Shown in pieces: positions 1 through 8,960 of a stretch of 64,000 nucleotides of DNA. The stretch lies in contig CANSKZ010000001.1 in the NCBI GenBank assembly GCA_947647595.1, positions 313,846-377,845 on the forward strand, read 5' to 3'. The stretch comes from an uncultured Clostridium sp. GTDB taxonomy: Bacteria > Bacillota > Clostridia > TANB77 > CAG-508. The notes below the pieces were generated by a model. It saw nothing but the letters and a program-made list of their open reading frames with translations, had not been told where the DNA came from and did not search any database. Each line of letters starts with the position of its first letter. The stretch's first letter is position 1. The position numbers and the translations under genes are program-made.

Positions 1-1
1 T

Positions 2-1414
2 ATTGTTAGAATTGAAGATACAGATCAAAAAAGAGAAGTGGAAAATGCAGCAGAGCAAATTATGCAAAATTTAAAGGATTTTGATTTATTACCAGATGAA
101 TCCATTTGGCAAGAAGGAGAATATGGTCCATATAAACAATCCCAAAGAGGAGAAATATATAAAGCGTATGCCAAATCTTTAATTGAAAAAGGACTAGCCT
201 ATCCATGTTTTTGCAGTTCAGAAGATTTGGATAAAATTAGAAGCAATCAAGAGGCGGCAAAAGAAAGAACAGGCTATTATGGAAAATGGACAAAATGTAG
301 AAATATGCCAATTGATATGGCTGCTGAGAAAATAAAAGCAGGAGAGCCTTATATCATAAGATTTAAGTCCCCTGGAAATCCAGAGAAAAAAATAAAACAT
401 AAAGATGCGATTAAAGGAAATATTGATTTGCCAGAAAACGATCAAGATGTTGTCATTATAAAATCAGATGGATTGCCAACGTTTCACTTTGCTCACGCAG
501 TCGATGACCATTTAATGGGAGTCAACCTAGTAAATCGTTCGGATGAATGGATTCCATCTATTCCATTACATTTACAATTATTTTATACATTAGGTTTTAA
601 AGCACCGAAATATGCGCATACTGCTCCAATGATGAAAATGGATGGAGAATCTAGAAGAAAGTTAAGCAAACGAAAAGATTCAGAAGCAAATGCGGGATAT
701 TATAGAGAAATTGGTGTTCCTAAAGAAGCTGTAAAAGAATATTTGATGAATATTGCAAATTCCAATTTTGAAATGTGGAGAAAACAAAATCCAGATAAAT
801 CAATGGATGAATTTCCATTTGATTTAAAGAAAATGGGAGTTGCAGGAGCTTTGTTTGATTTAGTAAAAATGCTGGATGTTGCTAAAAATGTTATTTCAAG
901 ATATTCTGCTAAACAAGTGTATGATGAAGCTTACGATTGGGCTAAAGAGTATGATGCAGAATTGCTTAAATTATTGGATGATAAAGAATATTCAATGAAA
1001 GTATTAGGCATTGAGAGGGGCAATGCAAAACCAAGAAAAGATATTGCGAAATGGTCAGATTTGAAAAATGCGATTTTGTATATGTATCAATTTGACAAGG
1101 AAAATACGAATTTTGAATATCAAAAAGTTACAGACAAGAGTGAAATTGATAAAATTGTAAAAACCTATTTTGAGAAATATTATGATGAAAATGATGACAA
1201 ACAAGTATGGTTTGACAAGATGAAAGATTTAGCAGAAGAATTAGGCTATAGCAGAGAAGTCAAGGAATATAAAGCAAATCCAGAAAATTATAAAGGGCAT
1301 GTGGGCGATATTAGTACGGTGATTCGTGTGACGTTAACAGGAAGATGTCAGACGCCAGATTTGTATGAAATTATGCAGGTTTTGGGAAAAGAAGAAATTT
1401 TGAAAAGAATTTAA
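2..1414 (+). CDS. gltX: Glutamyl-tRNA synthetase, 5' end missing
   Basis: Class I aminoacyl-tRNA synthetase that attaches glutamate to tRNA-Glu in the cytoplasm. The frame is open from the window edge; the first residues read IVRIEDTDQ, the GluRS segment just after the HIGH-type motif, so the start lies upstream. PCFCSSEDL and a later KCR look like the Cys-rich zinc insert. KLSKRKD, encoded near 659-679, is the KMSKS-type ATP loop. The C-terminal half contains GHVGDIS and ends GKEEILKRI, an anticodon-binding region. No frameshift and no in-frame CGG codon in the visible part. The family call is firm from the motifs; which GluRS subtype it is remains open. Confidence 0.93.
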   Translation: MVRIEDTDQKREVENAAEQIMQNLKDFDLLPDESIWQEGEYGPYKQSQRGEIYKAYAKSLIEKGLAYPCFCSSEDLDKIRSNQEAAKERTGYYGKWTKCRNMPIDMAAEKIKAGEPYIIRFKSPGNPEKKIKHKDAIKGNIDLPENDQDVVIIKSDGLPTFHFAHAVDDHLMGVNLVNRSDEWIPSIPLHLQLFYTLGFKAPKYAHTAPMMKMDGESRRKLSKRKDSEANAGYYREIGVPKEAVKEYLMNIANSNFEMWRKQNPDKSMDEFPFDLKKMGVAGALFDLVKMLDVAKNVISRYSAKQVYDEAYDWAKEYDAELLKLLDDKEYSMKVLGIERGNAKPRKDIAKWSDLKNAILYMYQFDKENTNFEYQKVTDKSEIDKIVKTYFEKYYDENDDKQVWFDKMKDLAEELGYSREVKEYKANPENYKGHVGDISTVIRVTLTGRCQTPDLYEIMQVLGKEEILKRI

Positions 1415-1421
1415 AAAAATA

Positions 1422-1449
1422 TTGACAAAAAATAAAATTTAAGTATAAT
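1422..1449 (+). promoter_or_regulatory. Promoter of candidate antitoxin RNA 1
   Basis: TTGACA (1422-1427), 16-base spacer, TATAAT (1444-1449). It points into the short stretch ending at the hairpin 1510-1542 and faces the minus-strand peptide gene. Confidence 0.7.
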
Positions 1450-1455
1450 AATAGT

Positions 1456-1545
1456 AGTATGATATGTGATAAAATATATTATATATTTGAAATATTGCAT
1501 AAAAAATTAAAAATAGGTAGTGCCGTTTACACTACCTATTTTACT
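1456..1545 (+). ncRNA. Candidate antisense (antitoxin) RNA of an Fst/par-like locus
   Basis: A transcript of about 90 bases is predicted from the promoter 1422-1449 to the hairpin terminator 1510-1542. It holds a 16-base direct repeat (1485-1500) of positions 1653-1668, where the minus-strand peptide gene begins; the RNA is therefore complementary to that mRNA's start codon and first codons. The two transcripts also overlap at the shared hairpin. This is the arrangement of RNA II and RNA I in par/Fst loci. Seen directly: repeat, promoter and terminator. Inferred: antitoxin function. Confidence 0.6.
1510..1542. terminator. Bidirectional terminator shared by toxin and antitoxin RNAs
   Basis: Stem AAAATAGGTAGTG (1510-1522) pairs perfectly with CACTACCTATTTT (1530-1542), with A/T tracts on both flanks. 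It can end the + strand RNA and the minus-strand peptide mRNA whose stop is at 1546. Confidence 0.75.
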
Positions 1546-1668
1546 TTAACTAAAAAGAACAATTATACTGCAAATAAGGTTAGCTACTTCAAGAATAAAC
1601 TTAAGTGCTTCCCATAAAATATGTAACATTCTAAGTAGTTTTGTCTTTTGAAATTTGAAATATTGCAT
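1546..1668 (-). CDS. Small hydrophobic peptide, Fst-like type I toxin candidate (40 aa)
   Basis: Forty residues beginning MQYFKFQKTKLLRML, then one hydrophobic helix (about residues 14-39) ending CSIIVLFS. The ribosome binding site AAAGGAGG lies 9-10 bases before the ATG, as strong as any in the window. The gene is convergent with a short + strand RNA that carries a 16-base repeat of the toxin start region, and both share a terminator. Fst/Ldr-type peptides are short, membrane-inserted and controlled by antisense RNA. I see no sequence identity to a named toxin, so the class rests on architecture. A harmless membrane peptide is the alternative. Confidence 0.6.
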   Translation of the reverse strand: MQYFKFQKTKLLRMLHILWEALKFILEVANLICSIIVLFS

Positions 1669-1812
1669 GTATCATCACCTCCTTTCATGTGGAAGTATGA
1701 TATATCAATAAAATTTTGGATTAATTTGTGCGAATTGCACAAGAAAAAAGTAAACTGATTATAACATAAATAAAATTAAATTACAATAGTAAAATGAAAA
1801 AAGGAGTAAAAA

Positions 1813-1986
1813 ATGGAATATCAAATAGGAGATATTATTGAAATGAAAAAAGAGCATCCGTGTGGTAGTAAGAAATGGGAAATTACAAGGGTTGGAGTTG
1901 ATTTTAAGTTTAAATGTCTGGGTTGTGAGCATGTGATTGTTGTACCAAGGGAAAAGGCTTTGAAGATGATTAAGAAAAAGCTATAA
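1813..1986 (+). CDS. DUF951 (YyzM family) protein, 57 aa
   Basis: A 57-residue protein matching the DUF951 pattern: GDIIEMKKEHPCGSKKWEI near the start, then RVGVDFKFKC and a second Cys (CLGCEHVIVVPR). The three cysteines suggest a small zinc-ribbon or OB-like fold; function is not established. It starts at the ATG preceded by AAAAAAGGAG. The gene stands alone, followed within 30 bases by the promoter 2012-2039. DUF951 genes are common single copies in Bacillota genomes. Family call from the HPCGS-W-R-G pattern. Confidence 0.85.
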   Translation: MEYQIGDIIEMKKEHPCGSKKWEITRVGVDFKFKCLGCEHVIVVPREKALKMIKKKL

Positions 1987-2011
1987 TGCATATTTCTGTG
2001 AATTTGCCAAC

Positions 2012-2039
2012 TTGACATAATTCAAAAACGTGGTATAAT
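2012..2039 (+). promoter_or_regulatory. Promoter ahead of a short hairpin leader
   Basis: TTGACA (2012-2017), 16-base spacer, TATAAT (2034-2039), then a hairpin at 2059-2078. A transcript from here would be only about 40 bases unless the hairpin is read through towards the gene at 2191. Confidence 0.6.
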
Positions 2040-2058
2040 AGTTATGTGTTTTTATTTG

Positions 2059-2083
2059 GAGGAATCTTAGGATTCCTCTATTT
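2059..2083 (+). terminator. Short leader terminator or attenuator
   Basis: GAGGAATC / GATTCCTC with a 4-base loop, followed by TATTTTTAT. It sits about 15 bases after the predicted transcription start and upstream of a second promoter (2119-2147). Confidence 0.6.
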
Positions 2084-2118
2084 TTATAAAAATAGGATAA
2101 ATCAAATTTCATAAAAAC

Positions 2119-2147
2119 TTGCCTTTTCTTTTTTAAAATGTTATAAT
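2119..2147 (+). promoter_or_regulatory. Promoter of the DUF3298-yibE/F pair
   Basis: TTGCCT (2119-2124), 17-base spacer, TATAAT (2142-2147), 44 bases before the ATG at 2191. Confidence 0.5.
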
Positions 2148-2190
2148 ATAAAAATCAAAAGGAGATGTTTGATAGGGGAGGAATCAAAAA

Positions 2191-3060
2191 ATGATGAAAG
2201 CCATCAGAAGATTTGTTAGCCATTTAACAGGAAGAAATAATGTTATATTTTTTTCAATCATTATATTAGTTTGCATCGTTGCTTTAAGTTTAGGCATTTA
2301 TGTCCAGTTTTTTTATCAATATTCAGATACCGATCCATTTATGATAGGAATTAATATAGGCGCCAAAAAAACAACAGAAGAATATGCCTTATTAAAAAAC
2401 AATTTTCATAACTTATTTACAAATGACCTAAAAATAAATAGTGATGATATCAACATCAATAAACGAGAAGAAGAAAAGGAAATCGTCTATACTGCCTATA
2501 ATTTAGTAAACGAAGACGAAACTTACTATAGTGTAGATGCTCAAATTCCAATAATTAATATTGATTCCGAAACAATCCAAAAGGTAAATTCCGAAATCAA
2601 GAAAGAATATTATAATAAAGCCAATTCGGTCATGAGACAAACCGAAGGAAATACCATGTATAAAGTTTCCTATAAAGCGTATATCAATTCAGATTATTTA
2701 TCTATTGTAATAAAATCTGTTTTAAAAGAAGAAGGCAAGTCAGAGAAAGTAGCTGTGAAAACCTATACGTATAGTATGGCAAAAGAGAAATTAGTTACCT
2801 TAGAGGATTTGATTGAATTAAAAGAAACAACCAAAGAAATTGTGCAAAAAAGTATTCAGGATGAAATCAAGAATGCTTATGACAAAGCTCAAATTATTGC
2901 TAATGAATATGGTACACTTTATCAAAGAGATTTAAATAGTGATAAATATAAAATAGAATCTTCCAATGTCTATTTTTTAACAGACGATGGATATGTTTAT
3001 ATCTTATATCCCTACGGAAATGATGCTTATACCAATGAAATTGATATCGTGATTTTTTAA
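2191..3060 (+). CDS. Membrane-anchored DUF3298 (RsiV/PdaC-like) protein
   Basis: 289 residues: a short basic cytoplasmic tail, one membrane helix (about residues 18-42, FFSIIILVCIVALSLGIYV) and an extracellular domain. The C-terminal half (LVTLEDLIELKETTKEIVQKSI, then NVYFLTDDGYVYILYPYGNDAYTN) has the DUF3298 layout found in RsiV-like anti-sigma factors and PdaC-like cell-wall proteins. No catalytic residues are evident. GGGGAGG 9 bases upstream supports the first of two adjacent ATGs. It lies 14 bases before a YibE/F gene, probably one transcript. Precise function unknown. Confidence 0.75.
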   Translation: MMKAIRRFVSHLTGRNNVIFFSIIILVCIVALSLGIYVQFFYQYSDTDPFMIGINIGAKKTTEEYALLKNNFHNLFTNDLKINSDDININKREEEKEIVYTAYNLVNEDETYYSVDAQIPIINIDSETIQKVNSEIKKEYYNKANSVMRQTEGNTMYKVSYKAYINSDYLSIVIKSVLKEEGKSEKVAVKTYTYSMAKEKLVTLEDLIELKETTKEIVQKSIQDEIKNAYDKAQIIANEYGTLYQRDLNSDKYKIESSNVYFLTDDGYVYILYPYGNDAYTNEIDIVIF

Positions 3061-3074
3061 AGGAGGAAAGAATT

Positions 3075-4319
3075 TTGAAAAAAGTTACAATTTATTTGAT
3101 ACTAATTATGCTATTTGTAAATATGCTAAGTATTCCTATAGTATTTGCAACCACAGAAGAAACACCAACTTCAGAAGAAACGCCCCCTCAAACAGAGACA
3201 AGTCAGACGCCTACGGAAACGCCTGCTGAAAATACTACTTCCCTAGTTGCACAAGCAACAGCAATTGTCATTGAAGTTGGGCAAATCAAAGAATTACAAA
3301 CAGACCATGTGACAAGCAAAACACAAGAAATTAAAGTAGAGATTCTAGATGGACAATACGAAGCAAGAGAATTTACAACCGATTATTTATTTTCTTATGA
3401 TAGTGAAGGAAAAAATCATAATTATGAATTAGAAGTAGGTGACAAAGTAAAAGTTCAGATAACCCAAGATGCGAATGGGAATATAACGGTTACGGTTCAA
3501 AATATTGTGAGAAATACCTATATTATAATGATGATAGGAATTTTCTTATTAGCATTTGGACTAATAATGGGGAAACGTGCTATTAAGCCAATATTAAATT
3601 TAGTAATAATTTTTTTAGCGATATATTTTATATTAGTAAAAGGAATTTATGCAGGTTATTCCGCAATTCTTCTAACAATGGCAACAGCAATTGTAATTTT
3701 ATTTATCAATTCAATGATAACAGTTGGTTTTAATAAAAAAGCAATGGTTGTTATTTTAGGAACATTTAGTAGTATTTTTATCAGTACAATAATAGCAGTT
3801 ATTTTTAGTCATTTAAGCAAACTTTCTGGTATACGTGAAGATTCTATTGCTATTCAATTAAATACGGAAACAATTAATTTTTATTTTAAAGATTTAATTT
3901 TTGCTGGAATCGTTATTGCCTCTTTAGGAATTTGCATGAATATGGCAATTTCATTAGTATCCCAAATGGATGAAGTCAAAGATAGAACAGAGGATATGCC
4001 TTGGGAAAAATTATTCAAAATAGGTATGGAAAGAGGAAATTCTTTAATAGGAAAGATGTTAAATACAATTGTTTTAATTTATATAAGCTGTAATTTAACT
4101 ATTTTCTTTATATTTTTAGCGACACATATTGGAATAGGAGAAATAATAAACAAAGAAACAATTGCAGAAAATGCCATATCTGCAATTGCGGGAAGCATTG
4201 GAATAATCATTTCTGTGCCAATCACAGCATTCATTTATGCAAGATTAAATCGCAAAAAAACAATTTATAAAACTACTTCTGAAAATAAAGTAGAAGGGAA
4301 TAGAAGTTTGAAATTATAA
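3075..4319 (+). CDS. YibE/F family membrane protein
   Basis: 414 residues. A signal-type helix (residues 5-25) precedes a Thr/Glu/Pro-rich linker (about 27-55) and an extracytoplasmic domain (about 60-150). Several membrane helices follow (MIGIFLLAFGLIMGKRAIKP and on), then a hydrophilic segment DEVKDRTEDMPWEKLFKIGM and two further helices. This is the YibE/F layout, a family of multi-pass proteins of unknown transport role. RBS AAAGGAGG overlaps the preceding stop. A hairpin terminator follows 65 bases after the stop. Confidence 0.85.
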   Translation: MKKVTIYLILIMLFVNMLSIPIVFATTEETPTSEETPPQTETSQTPTETPAENTTSLVAQATAIVIEVGQIKELQTDHVTSKTQEIKVEILDGQYEAREFTTDYLFSYDSEGKNHNYELEVGDKVKVQITQDANGNITVTVQNIVRNTYIIMMIGIFLLAFGLIMGKRAIKPILNLVIIFLAIYFILVKGIYAGYSAILLTMATAIVILFINSMITVGFNKKAMVVILGTFSSIFISTIIAVIFSHLSKLSGIREDSIAIQLNTETINFYFKDLIFAGIVIASLGICMNMAISLVSQMDEVKDRTEDMPWEKLFKIGMERGNSLIGKMLNTIVLIYISCNLTIFFIFLATHIGIGEIINKETIAENAISAIAGSIGIIISVPITAFIYARLNRKKTIYKTTSENKVEGNRSLKL

Positions 4320-4385
4320 AAGTTAAAATTTTCATGATTTTTGTAAAAGCTACTAAGTTTGAAAATAAAGTTGCACAATATAATT

Positions 4386-4420
4386 AAGGAAAGACTTATC
4401 CTATGTAAGTCTTTCCTTTT
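4386..4420. terminator. Terminator between yibE/F and pflA (convergent)
   Basis: AAGGAAAGACTTA / TAAGTCTTTCCTT stem with a 7-base loop and T runs; it sits between two convergent genes and can serve both. Confidence 0.8.
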
Positions 4421-4424
4421 ATCA

Positions 4425-5144
4425 TTAAATTTCTAAAATTTCTTTCGCTTTTTTAATTTCTTCGCTAGTAGGTGGAACAATATTTTCTAATTCGTAAGTT
4501 AAACCAAGTTCTTTCCACTTAAATTTTCCTAAATCATGATAAGGCAAAAGTTCTATTTTTTGAACAGTTTTTAGTGTAGTTATAAAACTTTTTAGATTTT
4601 TCAAATCTTTTTCGTTATCTGTAATACCAGGAATTAAAACTTGTCTAATCCAGATTGGAATATTGTTCTCACTTAAATAGGTTGCGAAATTTAATGTATT
4701 GGTATTTGGTAAACCAGTCAAATCAATACATTTTTCATTGTCGATGTGTTTAATATCCAATAATACTAAATCCGTATAATTTAGAAGCTCTTTGATTCCA
4801 TCATGAATTGGTAAACTACCAGAAGTATCTAAGGTAGTGTGAAAATTAAATTCTTTTAATTTTTTAAAAAGTTCCGTTACGAATTGCGTTTGCAATAAAG
4901 GTTCGCCACCCGAAACTGTAACACCACCACCAGATGTTTTCATATACGGTTTTAAACGCATGGCTTTTTTGATGATTTCTTCTACTGAAAATTCAGTTCC
5001 GCCAGAAGGATTCCAAGTATCACGATTATGACAATATTTGCATTTTAAGGGACAACCTTGCAAAAATATCACAAAACGAATGCCCGGTCCGTCCACTGTT
5101 CCGAATGATTCAAATGAGTGAATTCTACCAACTAATTTTTCCAT
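4425..5144 (-). CDS. pflA: Pyruvate formate-lyase activating enzyme
   Basis: Radical SAM enzyme of 239 residues that installs the glycyl radical on PflB using SAM and a [4Fe-4S] cluster. The cluster motif C-x3-C-x2-C is CPLKCKYCHN (about residues 31-40), preceded by FGTVDGPGIRFVIF, typical of PflA. SGGEPLLQ (SAM binding) and LDIKHIDNEK follow. It lies directly downstream of pflB on the same strand with a hairpin between them, so expression is probably coupled but dampened. Cytoplasmic, anaerobic metabolism. All hallmark residues are present. Confidence 0.96.
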   Translation of the reverse strand: MEKLVGRIHSFESFGTVDGPGIRFVIFLQGCPLKCKYCHNRDTWNPSGGTEFSVEEIIKKAMRLKPYMKTSGGGVTVSGGEPLLQTQFVTELFKKLKEFNFHTTLDTSGSLPIHDGIKELLNYTDLVLLDIKHIDNEKCIDLTGLPNTNTLNFATYLSENNIPIWIRQVLIPGITDNEKDLKNLKSFITTLKTVQKIELLPYHDLGKFKWKELGLTYELENIVPPTSEEIKKAKEILEI

Positions 5145-5173
5145 ATTTTATTCCTTCCTTTTACAATAATAGA

Positions 5174-5192
5174 GGCACGGTGCATCCGTGCC
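5174..5192 (-). terminator. Hairpin between pflB and pflA
   Basis: Perfect GGCACGG / CCGTGCC stem with a 5-base loop in the pflB-pflA gap. The tract after it on the minus strand is only weakly T-rich, so an mRNA-processing or attenuating hairpin is as likely as a full terminator. Confidence 0.55.
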
Positions 5193-5201
5193 CTTATTTT
5201 T

Positions 5202-7436
5202 TTATATTGATTCATGAATCGTTCGATTGATGACATCTAATTGTTGTTCACGTGTTAATTTTGTAAAGGTTACAGCATATCCTGAAACACGAATCGTAAG
5301 TTGAGGATATTGTTCTGGATGTTCCATTGCATCTTCTAATAAACTTCGATTGAAAACATTTACATTAATGTGATGACTGTGTTGCACAAAATAGCCATCT
5401 AATAAAGAAACTAAATTATTTACACGAGTTTGTTCATCTTTTCCTAACGCATTTGGGGTAATGGCAAAAGTATAGGAAATTCCATCTTCAGCGTGTTTAT
5501 AAGGTAATTTTGCAATCGTATTTAAGACAGCAATCGCACCATTGGTATCACGACCATGAATTGGATTAGCACCTGGTCCAAATGGGCTACCAGCTGTTCT
5601 TCCGTCAGGTGTGCTTCCAGTTGCTTTTCCATAAACAACATTAGAAGTAATGGTTAAAATCGACATCGTTGGTTTTGAATTACGATAAGTTTTTTGAGAG
5701 CGCAATTTTGCCATAAATTTTTTCACGATTTCAACCGCAATGGTATCAACTTTTTCATCATCATTTCCATATTTTGGAAAATCACCTTCGATTTTGTAAT
5801 CAACTGCTAAACCAGCATCATTACGAATGACTTTTACTTTGGCGTATTTCATAGCTGAGAAAGAATCAGCAACGATTGAAAGTCCCGCAATTCCACAAGC
5901 CATTGTACGAAGAATTTCACGGTCATGAAGGGACATAGCTAAACTTTCATAGCAGTATTTATCATGCATATAATGAATAATGTTTAAAGCTTTGATATAG
6001 GTTTCAGCGACCCAATCCATCATTTGGTCGAATTTTTCCCATACTTCATCATAATCTAAATATTCAGAAGTAACTGGCTCGAATTTGGAAGTAATTTGTT
6101 TGCCAGAGATTTCATCACGTCCACCATTGATAGCGTATAATAAAGTTTTGGCAAGATTAGCACGGGCACCAAAGAATTGCATTTGTTTACCAATACGCAT
6201 AGCAGAAACACAACATGCGATGCCATAATCGTCACCCCAATATTCACGCATTAAATCATCATTTTCATATTGGATAGAGCTGGTATCAATGGATAATTTT
6301 GAGGTGTAATCTTTAAATCCTTTTGGTAAAGAGCACGACCAAAGCACGGTTAAATTTGGTTCTGGTGCAGGTCCTAGTGTTTCTAGTGTGTGTAACATTC
6401 TGAAAGAATTTTTCGTAACGAGTGTACGACCGTCAATTCCCATTCCACCAATACTTTCGGTTACCCAAACTGGGTCACCACTAAATAATTCATCATATTC
6501 AGGTGTACGTAAAAAACGCACCATACGTAATTTCATGACAAAGTGATCCATGATTTCTTGTGCTTGTTCTTCGGTTAAAACGTTGTTTTTTAAATCTCTT
6601 TCGAAGTAAATATCTAAGAAAGTAGAAGTACGTCCTAAACTCATTGCAGCACCATTTTGTTCTTTGGTTGTACCAAGGTAAGCAAAATATAACCATTGTA
6701 CAGCTTCTTTTGCGTTGGAAGCTGGGTTTGAAATATCGAATCCATATTTTTGTGCCATGATTTTTAAATCTTCTAATGCTTTGATTTGGTCAAAAATTTC
6801 TTCACGTTCGCGAATAATATCTGTCGTAAAATCTGTCGAAACAGCGTTTTGTAATTCTTGTTTTTTCTCATCAATTAAAGCATTGACACCGTAAAGCGCA
6901 ACACGACGATAATCTCCAATGATACGTCCACGTCCATAACCGTCTGGTAAACCAGTGATTAAGTGAGAGCTACGTGCAGCACGAATATCTGGTGTATAAG
7001 CTGTGAAAACACCATCATTGTGACTACGACGATAGTTGTGATAAATGTCTTCTAATTTGTCGGATACTTGTGTATCATAAGCAGCACAAGATTTTTCCAC
7101 AATTCGAATTCCACCATTTGGCATGATGGCTCTTTTGAGTGGTTTTTCTGTTTGAAGTCCTACAATTTGTTCTAATTCTTGATTGATATAGCCTGCTTCA
7201 TGGCTGGTTATAGTAGATGCAATATCATTTGAAATTTCTAAAACACCACCATTGTCTTTTTCTTTTTTATATAATTCTAAAACGATATTCCACAAATTAC
7301 GAGTTCTTTCGGTTGCGTTTGCAAGAAAAGAGCTATCACCTTCATAAGGAGTGTAGTTTGTTTGAATAAAATTTCTGACATTAATTTCCTGTGTCCAATC
7401 GCCTTCATTAAAATTATTCCATTCCTTAAATTTCAT
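5202..7436 (-). CDS. pflB: Formate acetyltransferase (pyruvate formate-lyase)
   Basis: Glycyl radical enzyme (744 residues, usual length about 750) converting pyruvate and CoA to acetyl-CoA and formate. The adjacent catalytic cysteines are seen in IACCVSAM and the radical glycine in RVSGYAV near the C-terminus. [21 protein letters not shown] is close to canonical PFL. Formate made here can be fed to the formate-tetrahydrofolate ligase at 36.5 kb and on to purine synthesis. No in-frame CGG. A GGAGGAAAT ribosome binding site precedes the start. Confidence 0.97.
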   Translation of the reverse strand: MKFKEWNNFNEGDWTQEINVRNFIQTNYTPYEGDSSFLANATERTRNLWNIVLELYKKEKDNGGVLEISNDIASTITSHEAGYINQELEQIVGLQTEKPLKRAIMPNGGIRIVEKSCAAYDTQVSDKLEDIYHNYRRSHNDGVFTAYTPDIRAARSSHLITGLPDGYGRGRIIGDYRRVALYGVNALIDEKKQELQNAVSTDFTTDIIREREEIFDQIKALEDLKIMAQKYGFDISNPASNAKEAVQWLYFAYLGTTKEQNGAAMSLGRTSTFLDIYFERDLKNNVLTEEQAQEIMDHFVMKLRMVRFLRTPEYDELFSGDPVWVTESIGGMGIDGRTLVTKNSFRMLHTLETLGPAPEPNLTVLWSCSLPKGFKDYTSKLSIDTSSIQYENDDLMREYWGDDYGIACCVSAMRIGKQMQFFGARANLAKTLLYAINGGRDEISGKQITSKFEPVTSEYLDYDEVWEKFDQMMDWVAETYIKALNIIHYMHDKYCYESLAMSLHDREILRTMACGIAGLSIVADSFSAMKYAKVKVIRNDAGLAVDYKIEGDFPKYGNDDEKVDTIAVEIVKKFMAKLRSQKTYRNSKPTMSILTITSNVVYGKATGSTPDGRTAGSPFGPGANPIHGRDTNGAIAVLNTIAKLPYKHAEDGISYTFAITPNALGKDEQTRVNNLVSLLDGYFVQHSHHINVNVFNRSLLEDAMEHPEQYPQLTIRVSGYAVTFTKLTREQQLDVINRTIHESI

Positions 7437-7671
7437 TTTAATTTCCTCCTAACATTAGTTTTTCCTTAAATAAATTTATTATTACTTGAAAATCTTATCA
7501 TAAAATTAAAAATATAACAAGTCAAAAAATGTAAAATTTATGTGAAAATTTGAAAGAAAGTTCTATTAATAAAATATTCGGAAAATAATAGGGAAGTTAC
7601 TAGGATAAAGTAAGCGTTTTATTTGGAATAAATTGATTTAAGATATTTTTAAAAAAGAAATATTGAATTGC

Positions 7672-7700
7672 TTGACAAAATAAGAAATTAGAGTTACAAT
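7672..7700 (+). promoter_or_regulatory. Promoter of candidate antitoxin RNA 2
   Basis: TTGACA (7672-7677), exact 17-base spacer, TACAAT (7695-7700). It fires towards the shared terminator 7745-7787 and the minus-strand peptide gene. Confidence 0.7.
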
Positions 7701-7706
7701 AAAAAT

Positions 7707-7787
7707 GCAAAGAGATTTCGAATTTGCAAAATTAAGTTTGAATTAAAAAAATCAGGATAACCAGTGCGAGGTTATCCTGATTTTTTA
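7707..7787 (+). ncRNA. Candidate antisense (antitoxin) RNA, second Fst/par-like locus
   Basis: About 80 bases from the promoter 7672-7700 to the terminator 7745-7787. Two direct repeats tie it to the start of the minus-strand peptide gene: GATTTCGAATTT at 7714-7725 and 7892-7903, and AAGTTTGAATT at 7734-7744 and 7908-7918. The RNA is therefore complementary to the first codons of the peptide mRNA in two blocks, like DRa/DRb of par loci. The sequence differs from the locus at 1.4 kb but the plan is the same. Confidence 0.65.
7745..7787. terminator. Bidirectional terminator of the second toxin-antitoxin-like locus
   Basis: Stem ATCAGGATAACC / GGTTATCCTGAT with a 7-base loop, flanked by A7 and T6 tracts, which makes it a strong terminator on both strands. 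Confidence 0.85.
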
Positions 7788-7925
7788 TTTTTCTAAAAAT
7801 TCTAAGATTTTTAGAATCAACTTCAATTTTATGATTTCTAACAAAAGCTGTAAAAGATTGAATGAGTTTTCTTTTGTTTTTTCACTAGGTTGATTTCGAA
7901 TTTCTTTAAGTTTGAATTTTTTCAT
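7785..7925 (-). CDS. Small peptide, Fst-like type I toxin candidate (46 aa)
   Basis: Starts MKKFKLKEIRNQ, then a polar stretch and a Leu/Ile-rich amphipathic or membrane helix (about residues 20-44, NLLQLLLEIIKLKLILKIL). AAAGGAGG 8-12 bases before the ATG supports this start. A second AAAGGAGGTGATG lies 45 bases further upstream and could start a 61-residue version. The 5' leader holds a hairpin (8014-8040), and a minus-strand promoter TTGCAT-17-TATACT covers 8058-8086. The convergent antisense RNA overlaps the start codons through two direct repeats. Toxicity is inferred from architecture only. Confidence 0.6.
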   Translation of the reverse strand: MKKFKLKEIRNQPSEKTKENSFNLLQLLLEIIKLKLILKILEFLEK

Positions 7926-8057
7926 ATGTAAAATGTCCTCCTTTCTTACAAAACTAAAAAGCTGCATCACCTCCTTTCAGGGGCAAAATGTATAAGAAAG
8001 TTTTTATTTTGGAAAAAGTTTTTAAGAATTTAAAAACTTTAAGAATAAATTAAAAAT

Positions 8058-8086
8058 AGTATATTCCATTTTGGAAAAAAATGCAA
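8058..8086 (-). promoter_or_regulatory. Promoter of the second small-peptide mRNA
   Basis: Read on the minus strand: TTGCAT, 17 bases, TATACT. It would give a long 5' leader (about 125 bases to the ATG at 7925) containing the palindromic AAAGTTTTTAAG hairpin. Confidence 0.45.
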
Positions 8087-8220
8087 TGGATAAAATAGAA
8101 AAAACAAAAAATTTCTCAATCATCTTTTCAAATGGATAATAGATATGATAAAATAAATAACAAAAAAATCTTGTAAAAATCTAAAAAGAAAGATATAATC
8201 AAAATCAAAAGGAGAAAAAT

Positions 8221-8919
8221 ATGAAAGTACTAAAGACATTGATTTTTTTATTCATGATTGTGATGAGCATTGTAGTAGGAATGGTTGTAAAAGATGGCTA
8301 TGATATTTATAAAAATGCAATTGAGCAGATAAGTTTGGAAGAAAAAGTGGCGGAAATAAAGAAAAATGAAAATTATGCAACTTATGAAGAATTGCCACAA
8401 GACTACATAAATGCAGTTTTAGCAGTAGAAGACAAACGCTTTTTTAAACATGATGGTGTGGATTTAATTAGCATTTCGCGTGCTGTTTTTATTGATATTA
8501 AAGAAATGTCTTTTCGTGAAGGGGGAAGTACTATCACTCAGCAATTAGCAAAGAATGTATATTTTACACAAGAAAAGAAAATGACAAGAAAAATTGCAGA
8601 AGTTTTTATGGCATTTGAAATGGAGAAATATCTTTCAAAAGAAGAGATATTTGAATTGTATGTCAATACTTCGTATTTTGGAGACGGCTATTACTGCGTA
8701 AAAGATGCTTCGGAAGGATATTTTGATAAAGTGCCTTCCGAAATGAATTTGTATGAATGTACTTTACTTGCTGGAATTCCAAATGCACCTTCGGTTTATG
8801 CACCAACTAAAAATCCAGAATTGGCAAGACAACGACAAGGACAAGTTGTTCGAAAAATGATAAAACAAGGATTTTTGACAGAAGAGGAAGCAGGTAAAAT
8901 TATCTTGGTAAGCGAATAA
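8221..8919 (+). CDS. Monofunctional peptidoglycan glycosyltransferase (GT51)
   Basis: 232 residues: an N-terminal membrane anchor (about residues 5-25), then a GT51 domain that polymerises lipid II into glycan strands outside the membrane. Motifs in order: AVEDKRFFKHDGVD (catalytic Glu), EGGSTITQQLAKN, YVNTSYFGDGYYCVKDASEGYF, LLAGIPNAPSVYAPTKNPELARQRQ. There is no transpeptidase domain, so it resembles MtgA or a stand-alone transglycosylase. RBS AAAAGGAG sits before the ATG. It is followed closely by a cation exchanger gene, perhaps cotranscribed. Confidence 0.9.
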   Translation: MKVLKTLIFLFMIVMSIVVGMVVKDGYDIYKNAIEQISLEEKVAEIKKNENYATYEELPQDYINAVLAVEDKRFFKHDGVDLISISRAVFIDIKEMSFREGGSTITQQLAKNVYFTQEKKMTRKIAEVFMAFEMEKYLSKEEIFELYVNTSYFGDGYYCVKDASEGYFDKVPSEMNLYECTLLAGIPNAPSVYAPTKNPELARQRQGQVVRKMIKQGFLTEEEAGKIILVSE

Positions 8920-8960
8920 ATTACAAAAATGAAAATATATTGTAAAAGAGGTTTGAAAGT

